A stretch of DNA of 64,000 nt, taken from NCBI GenBank assembly GCA_041738275.1, contig JBGSQD010000114.1, forward strand, positions 12,408 through 76,407, written 5' to 3'. The first letter of the stretch is position 1, and each line of letters begins with the position of its first letter. The stretch comes from JACPFJ01 sp041738275 (GTDB lineage: Bacteria > Desulfobacterota > Desulfuromonadia > Geobacterales > Pseudopelobacteraceae). Of the stretch, positions 33,316 through 41,951 are shown piece after piece. A program made the position numbers and the translations under genes. The notes beneath the pieces are model-generated. The model worked only from the letters and a program-made list of their open reading frames with translations. It ran no database searches and was not told the origin of the DNA.

Positions 33316-35178
33316 CTAATCGTTATAGCCGTCGGCATCTTCGTCATGTTGATGAAACTGTTCCCAGTGTTCGGGAGACCGCCACAGACCGGAAAGAATC
33401 AACTGTCGGATATGCAGAAACTCCTTGGGCAGCCGGTCATACATTTTTACAAACAGCTCCTCGTGGGAAACTATTTCCTCTTTCCAGACATCGCGATCAA
33501 CAGACATCAGTTCATAAAACTGCTCACGGGTTACGCTGTCCAGGCCTGTCCAATCCAGGTCTTCGTAACGCGGCATCCAACCCAGCGGGCTTTCTACTGA
33601 TGCCGCATTGCCGCTTACCCGCTCAGAGATCCATTTCAGAATGCGCATGTTTTCGCCATAGCCGGGCCAGAGGAACTTGCCGTCGGCATCCTTGCGGAAC
33701 CAGTTGACGCTGAAGATCCGCGGCGGTTTGGGGGTTGTACGCCCGACCTGAAGCCAGTGGGCGAAATAATCGGCAACATGATAACCGCAGAATGGGAGCA
33801 TGGCAAACGGGTCACGGCGGACATTACCCACGGCGCCGGTTGCGGCCGCAGTTGTCTCTGAACCCATGGTGGCGGCCAGATATACGCCGAAGCTCCAGTT
33901 AAAGGCCTGGTACACCAGAGGGATGACATTGTTGCGACGTCCCCCGAAGACCATGGCGCTGATCGGCACCCCTTTGGGATTTTCCCATTCCGGGTCGATG
34001 GAAGGACACTGGCCGGCCGGTGAGGTGAAACGTGAATTGGGGTGGGCAGCGTTCCTGCCGCAACCAGGGGTCCACTCACCGCCCTGCCAGTCGATCAGTT
34101 TTTCAGGAGGGGTGTCGGTCATACCTTCCCACCAGACATCGCCATCCGGAGTCAGCGCCACATTGGTGAAGATGGAGTTGGAGGCACAGGAGGCCATGGC
34201 GTTCGGATTAGTCTTGTACGAAGTGCCGGGAGCAACCCCGAAGAAGCCGTATTCCGGGTTTATGGCGTACAGGCGCCCGTCGGCGCCTGGTTTGATCCAG
34301 GCGATGTCGTCGCCAACGGTGGAAACTTTCCATCCGCTTTTACTAAAGGTTTCCGGTGGTACCAGCATGGCCAGGTTGGTCTTGCCGCAGGCACTGGGGA
34401 AGGCGGCGCCCAGGTAGGTCTTATCGCCTTTGGGTGATTCAATGCCCAGGATGAGCATATGCTCGGCCAGCCACCCCTCGTCCTTGGCAATCTTGGAGGC
34501 AATGCGCAGGGCCAGACACTTTTTGCCCAGCAGGGCGTTGCCGCCGTAGCCGCTGCCATAGGACCAGATCGAACGCTCTTCCGGGAAGTGCACGATGTAT
34601 TTTTCCTTGTTGCAGGGCCAGGGCACATCATTCTGTCCCGGCTCCAGCGGTGCGCCGACCGAATGCAGGCAGGGCACGAATTCACCATCATTAAGCACGT
34701 CGATAACCGCTTTACCCATGCGGGTCATGATGCGCATATTTACGGCAACATAGGGGGAGTCCGTGATTTCAACGCCTATCTTGGCAATTGGCGAGCCGAG
34801 CGGCCCCATACTGAAGGGGATTACGTACATGGTTCGACCGCGCATGCACCCCTTGAACAGTTTGTTAAGAGTGTCCTTCATTTCTTTAGGGTGCATCCAA
34901 TTGTTGGTTGGGCCTGCGTCCTGCTTGGATATGCTGCAGATAAAGGTACGGTCTTCAACCCTGGCAACATCGCCTGGATCAGAGCATGCCAGATAACTGT
35001 TGGGACGTTTCTCCTGGTTCAGCTTCTTGAAGGTACCGCTCTTTACCAGTTGATCGCAGAGTTCGTCATACTCCTCCTGCGAACCGTTACACCAATGAAT
35101 TTTGGCTGGTTCACATAATTCTGCGGTTTCTTCCACCCATTTAAGCAGTCGTTTGTTGTTCGGAACGTCGTAACTCAT
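33316..35178 (-). CDS. pckG: Phosphoenolpyruvate carboxykinase (GTP)
   Basis: The 620-residue protein is the GTP-dependent class, unrelated in detail to the ATP class. It has the substrate-binding KQDAGPTNNWMHPKEM and YVIPFSMGPLGSP, the kinase-1a loop AAFPSACGKTNLAML with its reactive Cys, the kinase-2 segment VGDDIAWI, and the guanine-binding region FNWSFGVYLAATMGSE. It interconverts oxaloacetate and PEP for gluconeogenesis or anaplerosis. Its terminator follows at 33211-33262. ATP-type pckA lies next downstream. Confidence 0.96.
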   Translation of the reverse strand: MSYDVPNNKRLLKWVEETAELCEPAKIHWCNGSQEEYDELCDQLVKSGTFKKLNQEKRPNSYLACSDPGDVARVEDRTFICSISKQDAGPTNNWMHPKEMKDTLNKLFKGCMRGRTMYVIPFSMGPLGSPIAKIGVEITDSPYVAVNMRIMTRMGKAVIDVLNDGEFVPCLHSVGAPLEPGQNDVPWPCNKEKYIVHFPEERSIWSYGSGYGGNALLGKKCLALRIASKIAKDEGWLAEHMLILGIESPKGDKTYLGAAFPSACGKTNLAMLVPPETFSKSGWKVSTVGDDIAWIKPGADGRLYAINPEYGFFGVAPGTSYKTNPNAMASCASNSIFTNVALTPDGDVWWEGMTDTPPEKLIDWQGGEWTPGCGRNAAHPNSRFTSPAGQCPSIDPEWENPKGVPISAMVFGGRRNNVIPLVYQAFNWSFGVYLAATMGSETTAAATGAVGNVRRDPFAMLPFCGYHVADYFAHWLQVGRTTPKPPRIFSVNWFRKDADGKFLWPGYGENMRILKWISERVSGNAASVESPLGWMPRYEDLDWTGLDSVTREQFYELMSVDRDVWKEEIVSHEELFVKMYDRLPKEFLHIRQLILSGLWRSPEHWEQFHQHDEDADGYND

Positions 35179-35609
35179 ACTCCACTACCTCCCCTTGTCA
35201 TCTAAGTAATGTAACTATACCGAAAAGATCTTGGGCCAACGCTTTCCCTCTGTCTTTATGCGTCAGAATATACAGGCATTGCAGTATCGGCATATACTGC
35301 CTGAGGGGAAGTTAAAAATTTATCTAGAATAAATAACACAAGATTTTAAAATAATAAAATACTTTATAAAAAAAACCGATGTTTTATTGCGTTGACAATG
35401 ACTTCGACAAGCAGAAATATACGGTAAACCGGGGTTGTCAGCCTGGATGAAGGTACAGGCAGCGTTTTAGGCAGAATAAATGAGGATATGAGATGTAAAT
35501 ATATTGAAGGTAGTGTAACGGTTTGATGACAGTAGCGGTTCCGGTTGTTCCAGATGGTGCACAGCGCTGAGGTCAACTCCTCCGTGCCGTGGAATGGCAT
35601 AAGGCAGAT
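35179..35609. other. Gene-free AT-rich spacer upstream of pckG
   Basis: This 431-nt region separates the divergent ends of pckG (start at 35178) and the rhodanese gene (stop at 35610). It is AT-rich (around 35320-35395 almost entirely A/T) and should hold the pckG promoter. A plus-strand TTGACA at 35392-35397 has AAATAT 17 bp downstream but no plus-strand gene to serve. No RNA structure or coding frame was convincing. Confidence 0.5.
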
Positions 35610-35984
35610 TCAGCGTTGGATGGGAAAGCCATTGCGATACCAGCCGACGATGCCGTCTGCCATGTGGTAGACCTCTTTGTAGCCGCGCTGGGTGAGAAAA
35701 TCCGCCACCGGTTTTGAACGGGAGCCAACAGCGCAATACACCAGGATAGGTCTATTCTTCGGCACCTCATTGATACGACGTTGGAATTCTCCGATCGGGA
35801 TCAGAACCGCCCCGGACAGCCTGGCCTGGCCGAACTCCTGGGGAGTACGCACGTCCAGCAGAAAGGGCTTGTTCCTGGCCAGAAGATTCTTTGCCTCAAT
35901 GGAGGAGATATCCCGCGTGGCTGCGGCAACCTGACTTGCCAGCATCAAAATAGCCGCTACCATTATCAAACATGATTTAACCAC
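35610..35984 (-). CDS. Exported rhodanese-domain protein
   Basis: GTG 35984 is chosen because AAGGAG lies 7 nt upstream; it gives a 124-residue protein with a signal peptide VVKSCLIMVAAILMLASQVAAA. The single rhodanese domain has FLLDVRTPQEFGQARLSGAVLIP and the active-site loop VYCAVGSRSK with its persulfide cysteine, then YKEVYHMADGIVGWYRNG. It is predicted to be periplasmic. It is last in a minus-strand run with an MBL hydrolase, a YgaP-like membrane protein and a C_GCAxxG_C_C protein, so a sulfur or redox function is likely. Confidence 0.88.
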   Translation of the reverse strand: MVKSCLIMVAAILMLASQVAAATRDISSIEAKNLLARNKPFLLDVRTPQEFGQARLSGAVLIPIGEFQRRINEVPKNRPILVYCAVGSRSKPVADFLTQRGYKEVYHMADGIVGWYRNGFPIQR

Positions 35985-35995
35985 CTGCAAACTCC

Positions 35996-36829
35996 TTACA
36001 GTTCTATTGTGTATCCCACCATGGCAACCTGAAACTCTCTTGGCAACTCCCGCGACAATCGGGCCGAAGCGGCAAAACCGGTGCAGTGACCGGCAGCCAG
36101 TTTTGTTACCCCCAGTGTCCGGATGGCGGCAACCGTTTTCTCGATCTGCTCCTGACTGCAGAAACCGAGGTGAGTGCCTCCAATCACGGCAAAGATATCC
36201 CTTCTGCCGGTCATATATGCCACATGCTCCAGGGTATTTACCAGTCCGGCATGGCAGCACCCCAGGATTACCACCAACCCTTTGTCCGATTCCAGCACCA
36301 GTGACTGATCATCTGGCGTGTTGTCCAGTTCCTGGCCGGTGCAGTCGCAATATAACCCCTGATCACCTGTTTCAAAATCGGTCACCCGCGGCACCTCGCC
36401 GGTCAGGTACATGCCGGGCATTATTTCTCGGAACTCCTTCGACAGGTCGAAGGATGCCCCGGCCGCTTCCAGTTCTGTGCGACTGTTGGGCATGCCGATG
36501 GGATAACATTCTCCAGTATCCTTGATCCTGTTTCGCGGCTTGAAGATTCCGGGGTGGCCGTAGACCTGTTTTGGGCCGCATTCCTTTAACAATGGCAGCA
36601 GGCCGCCGGCGTGGTCAAAATGGCCGTGGGAGAGGATCACCTTCTGCACCGCCGAAAGATCCTTGTTCATCCTCCGGGCATTATGCAGCAGGGTCAGTCC
36701 CTGACCGGTATCGAACAGGAGTGGCGCGCCCTTGTCCGGCATTATCAGTGCGGCAAAACCATGTTCACCCAGCGTGCCGGAGATGGGGCCGACACTGTTT
36801 TCGCAAAGGACGGTGATTCGATAGTTCAT
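35996..36829 (-). CDS. Metallo-beta-lactamase fold protein (DHPPP-synthase-like group)
   Basis: ATG 36829 overlaps the stop of the upstream gene; 277 residues. The MBL metal motif is LSHGHFDHAGGL, with later ligands in LGCCHAGLVNTLEH and AAGHCTGFAA. The GTLGEHGFAALIM N-terminus and this spacing resemble the group annotated as 7,8-dihydropterin-6-methyl-4-(beta-D-ribofuranosyl)-aminobenzene-5'-phosphate synthase. That group also contains uncharacterised enzymes in non-methanogens. Its context, next to rhodanese, suggests a different substrate here. No signal peptide. Confidence 0.8.
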   Translation of the reverse strand: MNYRITVLCENSVGPISGTLGEHGFAALIMPDKGAPLLFDTGQGLTLLHNARRMNKDLSAVQKVILSHGHFDHAGGLLPLLKECGPKQVYGHPGIFKPRNRIKDTGECYPIGMPNSRTELEAAGASFDLSKEFREIMPGMYLTGEVPRVTDFETGDQGLYCDCTGQELDNTPDDQSLVLESDKGLVVILGCCHAGLVNTLEHVAYMTGRRDIFAVIGGTHLGFCSQEQIEKTVAAIRTLGVTKLAAGHCTGFAASARLSRELPREFQVAMVGYTIEL

Positions 36830-37050
36830 TTGCAACAACTGCTCTTCGGGAATCTCGGTACGCCCATTTTTGCCAGGATGTTAAACATCGGGCAGAACTG
36901 GGTGAAACCGGACTGTAGCAAGTTCAGTCCGACAAAACCGGTGAACCAGAGCCAGTTCAGGCTGTGGAAATGTGCCAGCAGCAGCGAGATGATGATGAAT
37001 GACCCGGCCACAATACGGACAATCCGCTCGATGTAGTATTCTTCTTTCAT
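36826..37050 (-). CDS. YgaP-like DUF2892 membrane protein
   Basis: This 74-residue protein has two membrane segments, IVRIVAGSFIIISLLLAHF and NWLWFTGFVGLNLLQSGFT. The family-typical CPMFNILAKMGVP and a C-terminal SSCCK follow. In E. coli YgaP a DUF2892 membrane unit is fused to a rhodanese domain; here the rhodanese is a separate exported gene in the same run. GAGGAG precedes the ATG, and the stop overlaps the MBL start by ATGA. Cysteines near the membrane suggest a thiol or persulfide role, which is inferred. Confidence 0.85.
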   Translation of the reverse strand: MKEEYYIERIVRIVAGSFIIISLLLAHFHSLNWLWFTGFVGLNLLQSGFTQFCPMFNILAKMGVPRFPKSSCCK

Positions 37051-37067
37051 GGATATGCTCCTCGTGG

Positions 37068-37523
37068 TTATTTTCTTCCCAGCATCTCAGCGATTTTACC
37101 CGCTACCTCACCCGTCAATACCGGACAGGCACCCTTGTGGGTAAGGCGGATGGTCTTGCAGCAGGTCACGCCGTACTTTTCCTTGAACCAGGTGTGCAGT
37201 TCCTTGGTCATATGGGTTGTGGCCTTTTTATCTCCCAGAACCATCCCGATGGCAACCGTGCCCCCCGAGACCGCGCCGCAGATGCAGCCGGCGCCGGAAC
37301 CGCCGCCGAAACCCGAGACCGTTCCAACCACCGACTCGGGGATATCAGGAGCAAAATGCCTTCTCACAGCCTCCACGACCGCTTCGGCGCAGTGATACTT
37401 GCCGGAGCGGTAGAGCGCCTCGGCTTCCATTTGGCAATGTTCGGCCTCCTCCATTCCTTCCAATGACACCTTAGACTTTTTCGACCAGAACAATTGATAG
37501 TACCTTTCTTTACAGGGATACAC
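37068..37523 (-). CDS. C_GCAxxG_C_C family redox protein
   Basis: The conserved cysteine pattern of this family is visible: YHCAEAVV, FGGGSGAGCICGAVSGG, CCKTIR, and a late GACPVLTG. It is up to 151 residues from GTG 37523; a shorter version from ATG 37454 (MEEAEHCQMEAEAL) would begin at the domain. The family is thought to be redox- or metal-active but is not biochemically defined. It begins 11 nt after the RND transporter gene and 17 nt before the DUF2892 gene, apparently in one operon. Confidence 0.83.
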   Translation of the reverse strand: MYPCKERYYQLFWSKKSKVSLEGMEEAEHCQMEAEALYRSGKYHCAEAVVEAVRRHFAPDIPESVVGTVSGFGGGSGAGCICGAVSGGTVAIGMVLGDKKATTHMTKELHTWFKEKYGVTCCKTIRLTHKGACPVLTGEVAGKIAEMLGRK

Positions 37524-37534
37524 TTAATTACTTG

Positions 37535-40500
37535 TTAAATATCATCGCCAGAATCATCAACGTGAGTATGGATATTTTCCTGTTCACCCGATATCGGCCG
37601 CCCTCCGGAGTTATCGGCAAGTGCCAGAGGCCCGTGATGCCGTTCCTTCCAGTTCTGCACCATGTAATACAATATGGGAATGGTAACGCGAGATAAAGTC
37701 GTCGAGGCGATCTCGCCGAACATCATGGCCAGTGCCAGACCCTGGAAGATCGGGTCAAAGACGATTACGAAGCTTCCCACCACGACTGCCGCACCGGTCA
37801 GCAGCATGGGGCGGAACCGCACGGCGCCCGCCTCAATGATGGCTTCATCAAGCGCCATACCTTCGCGGCGCTTCATCTCGGCAAAGTCGATCAGTATTAT
37901 GGAGTTGCGCACGATGATCCCGGCAAGGGCGATGAAGCCGATCATGCTGGTAGCGGTAAAGAAGGCCCCAAAAGCGGCGTGGCCCGGCAGGATGCCGATC
38001 AGGGTCAGCGGTATGGGAGCCATGATCACCAGCGGGGTGGTAAAGTCCTTGAACCAGGCAACAACAAGGATGTAGATCAGCACCATCACCGCGCCAAAGG
38101 CGATACCCAGGTCGCGGAAGACCTCGTAGGTGATGTGCCACTCACCATCCCACTTCAGCCCCATTTTTTCTTCCGACCATGGCTGGCGGGAGGCCAGGAC
38201 TTCGATCTTTGAGCCGTCCGGGTTTGACAGGGCAGCGATCTCATCCTGCATCTTCAGGATGGCGTAGACAGGGGCTTCTATCTTCCCGGCCACATCTGCG
38301 GTCACGTAGATCACATTTTTCAGGTTCTTGCGGTAGAGGGTCTTTTCTTCGTTGCCGGTGCTGACCCGCACCAACTGGGAGAGCGGCACATTTCCCCGTG
38401 GTCCTGGAACATAGATGGAGGAGAGCTCGGCAGCAGAACTGCGCTGTGATGCGGGCAGACGCAGGTTGATGGCCACCGGCTCCTTCTCCCTTGGCAGGTG
38501 CAGGAGTCCGGCGTCCTGGCCATGCAGGGCGATGGTCAGGGTCCGGGCTATATCCTCAACGGCAATGCCGGAGAGGGCTGCCTTTTCCCGATCCACAGCA
38601 AAGGTCATCTTGACCTGATTGTCCTCGCGGTACCAGTCAACGTCCACCACACCGTCGGTTTTGGCTAGAATCGCCTTGATCTTGCCGGCAATACCGGCGC
38701 GGGAGGTGTCGTCCGGGCCGTAGACCTCTGCCACCAGGGTAGCCAGCACCGGCGGTCCCGGCGGGATCTCGGCGACCTTGACCCGGGAGTTGTAACGGTC
38801 GGCAATGGCTTTGACCAGTGGCCGGATGCGTTTGGCAATGTCGTGGGATTGATCCTTGCGCTCGTCCTTGGGCAGCAGATTGACCTGGATATCGGCAAGG
38901 TTTGGTCCCTTGCGAAGATAGTAGTGCCGCACCAGGCCGTTGAAGTTGAAGGGAGCGCTGGTGCCGATATACATCTGGAAGTCGGTCACCTCCGGCACAC
39001 TCCGCAGGGCGTCGCCCATCTCGCGGACCATGCGGGCGGTCTGCTCCAGCGGTGTGCCATCCGGGGCGTCAATGATCACCTGCAGCTCGTTTTTGTTGTC
39101 GAAGGGGAGCATCTTGACCGTAACGGCCTTAAAGAGGATCAAGGAACAGGAGATCAGCAGCAGAAGCACCACCCCGCCCAGGAAGCCGTAGCGTAAGGGT
39201 TTCTCATGGATCAGCCGCCCCATCCACTTCCGGTAAAAAACGGTCAGTTTCGAATCCTCGGCTTCCGCTGATGAACCATGGTGTGACTCACCTTTCATGA
39301 AGCGGAAGGCAAAGTAGGGGGTGACGATGAAGGCGATCAGCATGGAAAAGAGCATGGCCATGCTGGCCCCCACCGGGATAGGACGCATGTAGGGGCCCAT
39401 CAGGCCGCCGACAAAACCCATAGGCAATATGGAGGCAATAACGGCAAAGGTGGCCAGCACCGTGGGGTTGCCGATCTCATCCACCGCCTGGATCGCCGCA
39501 TCCAGTGGGTCCAGGATCGTTGTGGTAAAGTAGCGGTGTATATTTTCAACCACCACGATGGCGTCGTCCACCAGGATGCCGATGGAGAAGATCAGGGCAA
39601 AGAGGGTGATGCGATTGAGGGTATAACCGATCAGGTAGAAGATCAGTATGGTCAGGGCCAGGGTGACTGGAATAGCGATGGCGGCAACTGCACCGGCGCG
39701 CCACCCCATGAAGAGTGCGATCAGGATCGTGACCGAGATGGCGGCCAGGAACATGTGGAACAGCAGCTCGTTGTTCTTCTCTTTGGCCGTCTCGCCATAG
39801 TTGCGGGTGATAGTTACCTGCACATCGGAAGGGATGACTTTCCCTTTGAGCGACTCCAGTTTTTTGACCAGATCCTCGGCCACCCAGGTAGCATTGGCGC
39901 CTTTGCGTTTGGCGACCGAGATCGTTACTGCCGCGTAATCCTGGCTGGCCTTACCGGAGATTCCCTTTTTGGCTGCGCTCGGGCCCAGACCGAAAAAGAC
40001 ATAATCATTAGGTTCTCTGACGCCGTCCTCAATCAGGGCTACGTCAGACAGGTAAACCGGTTTGCCGCCGTAGACCCCTATTACGAGTCGCTTGACCGCG
40101 TCGGCGTTGTCCAGAAAAGCCCCGGTCTCCACCAGTATCTCTCTGTTGCCGCTGGAGAAGCTGCCGGAGGGAAGGGATGCGTTCCCCTTCTGAAGCGCGC
40201 CCGCCACCTGCAGTGGTGAAAGGCCGTAGCCCGCCAGGCGCGGAGCATCCAGGGTTACCCGCAGTTGTCGGGAAAAGCCCCCTTTGATCTCCGTTTCGGC
40301 GGCATTTTCGCTCTTTCTCAATTCGTCACAGATCTCGCGAGCGACATTCCGCAACGTACCATGGTCATAGCGCTCAGACCAAAGGGTCAGGGCCAGGATC
40401 GGCACATCATCAATAGACTTGGGCACTACCAGCGGCTCGCCGCTGCCGGGTGGGAGCACGTTGCGATTGCTCATGACCTTGTTGTAGAGCTTGACCAGCG

Positions 40501-40828
40501 ACTCCTCCATGGGCTGGCCTACCAGGAAACGGACGGTGATGATGCCCATGCCGGGGCGGCTCATGGAATACAGGTATTCGACCCCCTTGATCTCCCACAG
40601 CTTTCCTTCAAAGGGTTTGACCACCCGTTCCTGAACCTCCTGCGGTGAGGAGCCGGGCATGGGGAGGTAGATGTCCACCATCGGCACCACGATCTGCGGT
40701 TCTTCCTCGCGCGGGGTCATTTTTATGGCAAAAAGCCCAAGCAGGAGCGAGGCCCCGACGATCAAGGGGGTTAGCTTGGAATTTATAAAGGCGTGGGCGA
40801 TTTTTCCGGCAAAACCGAGGTGTTTCAT
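37535..40828 (-). CDS. RND family efflux transporter permease
   Basis: The 1097-residue inner-membrane pump has two repeats of six transmembrane helices with two large periplasmic loops. It starts with IAHAFINSKLTPLIVGASLLLGLFAI. TM4-type segment IGILVDDAIVVVENIHR carries the conserved Asp pair for proton transfer, and the matching C-terminal segment is IGFIALAGIIVRNSIILIDF. The first loop region EEEPQIVVPMVDIYLPMPG resembles the heavy-metal or multidrug branch, but substrate cannot be assigned. It forms a tripartite system with the upstream fusion protein (4 nt gap) and TolC-like gene. Confidence 0.92.
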   Translation of the reverse strand: MKHLGFAGKIAHAFINSKLTPLIVGASLLLGLFAIKMTPREEEPQIVVPMVDIYLPMPGSSPQEVQERVVKPFEGKLWEIKGVEYLYSMSRPGMGIITVRFLVGQPMEESLVKLYNKVMSNRNVLPPGSGEPLVVPKSIDDVPILALTLWSERYDHGTLRNVAREICDELRKSENAAETEIKGGFSRQLRVTLDAPRLAGYGLSPLQVAGALQKGNASLPSGSFSSGNREILVETGAFLDNADAVKRLVIGVYGGKPVYLSDVALIEDGVREPNDYVFFGLGPSAAKKGISGKASQDYAAVTISVAKRKGANATWVAEDLVKKLESLKGKVIPSDVQVTITRNYGETAKEKNNELLFHMFLAAISVTILIALFMGWRAGAVAAIAIPVTLALTILIFYLIGYTLNRITLFALIFSIGILVDDAIVVVENIHRYFTTTILDPLDAAIQAVDEIGNPTVLATFAVIASILPMGFVGGLMGPYMRPIPVGASMAMLFSMLIAFIVTPYFAFRFMKGESHHGSSAEAEDSKLTVFYRKWMGRLIHEKPLRYGFLGGVVLLLLISCSLILFKAVTVKMLPFDNKNELQVIIDAPDGTPLEQTARMVREMGDALRSVPEVTDFQMYIGTSAPFNFNGLVRHYYLRKGPNLADIQVNLLPKDERKDQSHDIAKRIRPLVKAIADRYNSRVKVAEIPPGPPVLATLVAEVYGPDDTSRAGIAGKIKAILAKTDGVVDVDWYREDNQVKMTFAVDREKAALSGIAVEDIARTLTIALHGQDAGLLHLPREKEPVAINLRLPASQRSSAAELSSIYVPGPRGNVPLSQLVRVSTGNEEKTLYRKNLKNVIYVTADVAGKIEAPVYAILKMQDEIAALSNPDGSKIEVLASRQPWSEEKMGLKWDGEWHITYEVFRDLGIAFGAVMVLIYILVVAWFKDFTTPLVIMAPIPLTLIGILPGHAAFGAFFTATSMIGFIALAGIIVRNSIILIDFAEMKRREGMALDEAIIEAGAVRFRPMLLTGAAVVVGSFVIVFDPIFQGLALAMMFGEIASTTLSRVTIPILYYMVQNWKERHHGPLALADNSGGRPISGEQENIHTHVDDSGDDI

Positions 40829-40832
40829 AATT

Positions 40833-41951
40833 TTATTCTACCTTTGCCCCTTCACTGACCAACTCCACTCCACCGACAACCACCCGCTCACCATCCGACA
40901 GGCCGGAGAGGATCTCCACCCGGTCGCCGACGGTTTTACCGGTCTTGACCAGGCGCATGCGGGCGACGCTCTCCTTGTCCACTGCCCAGACAGAGGTCAG
41001 CGCCCCGCGTTCGACAACGGCTTTCTTTGGCACTGTCATGGCATTGACTGTTGAACCCAGATTAAGTGCTCCTCGCCCGAACATGCCGGATTTCAGCCCT
41101 TTATTGGTCAGCATGATCTTTGCGAGGAAGGTGCGGCTGGCAGAATCGAAAGCAGGGACGACCTCGGCAATGCTTGTGTTGAACGAGGTATTCAGGGAAT
41201 CCAGCGTAACCAGCACCGCTGTCCCTGGTTTGATTTTGTTTGCCTGTGACTCGGGCACGGCCAGTTCCAGCTGGTAGCTTCCCTCGTCCTCGATGGTCAT
41301 CAACGGCTGAGACGGGAAGACGGTTGCCCCCAGATCTGCCTGCTTGCTGGTGATGATCCCGGAGATCGGGGCGATGATTTTTGTGTAATCTGCAATTGTT
41401 GCGGCAGCCCTGGACCCTGCCTGCGCTTGTTTCAGGCGAGCCTCGGCCCGTGCAACACCCTGGGTTGCCAGTTCCTTTTCGGTCTGCCTGGTGTCGAACT
41501 CCTGGCGTGTGACTGCTTGCTCGTTGAAAAGCATGTGGTAGCGTTCAAAGGTGGTATCAGCGAGCTTTTTTCGGGAAATCGCCTCATCCAAACCTCGTCG
41601 GGCGTCATCAATGCCGGCAAAGGCCACGGCGGCGGTGGCCTGATTCTCCTGCGCATCCAGTTGGGCCAGCAACTGCCCCTTCCTGACCCGGTCGCCTTCG
41701 CGCGCACGCAAAACACTGACGGTGCCGGGAATGCGGGCTGAAACCACGGCGCTGGTCCTGGCGCGAACCGTACCGACCACCTCCAGTGTCTCTGCCATGG
41801 CGGCGGATTTGACGATCTCTGATGTTGTGCCCTTGACGACAGGTGCCGCTGCACTCTGCTTTTTGTCCGTTTCGTGATCCTTTGTGGAACACCCGGTAAC
41901 GTATAGTGCTGCCAACAGGCAGACAGCCATGCTAAATCTGGATGACCTCAT
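40833..41951 (-). CDS. RND efflux membrane fusion lipoprotein
   Basis: The 372-residue protein has a lipoprotein signal (MAVCLLAALYVTGC, lipobox Cys near residue 21). Then come a lipoyl half-motif (ARIPGTVSVLRAREGDRVRKGQLLAQLD), an alpha hairpin (about 95-165), the second lipoyl half (IIAPISGIITSKQADLGATV), a beta-barrel and a membrane-proximal domain. This is a standard periplasmic adaptor. ATG overlaps the stop of the TolC-like gene; the RND permease follows 4 nt later. Confidence 0.92.
   Translation of the reverse strand: MRSSRFSMAVCLLAALYVTGCSTKDHETDKKQSAAAPVVKGTTSEIVKSAAMAETLEVVGTVRARTSAVVSARIPGTVSVLRAREGDRVRKGQLLAQLDAQENQATAAVAFAGIDDARRGLDEAISRKKLADTTFERYHMLFNEQAVTRQEFDTRQTEKELATQGVARAEARLKQAQAGSRAAATIADYTKIIAPISGIITSKQADLGATVFPSQPLMTIEDEGSYQLELAVPESQANKIKPGTAVLVTLDSLNTSFNTSIAEVVPAFDSASRTFLAKIMLTNKGLKSGMFGRGALNLGSTVNAMTVPKKAVVERGALTSVWAVDKESVARMRLVKTGKTVGDRVEILSGLSDGERVVVGGVELVSEGAKVE

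Noticed and set aside
35392..35420. A TTGACA and AAATAT promoter-like pair on the plus strand
   Set aside because: There is no plus-strand gene downstream; the region is very AT-rich, so chance matches are expected.
36007..36525. A 172-codon plus-strand frame
   Set aside because: Antisense to the metallo-beta-lactamase gene, whose metal motifs are intact.
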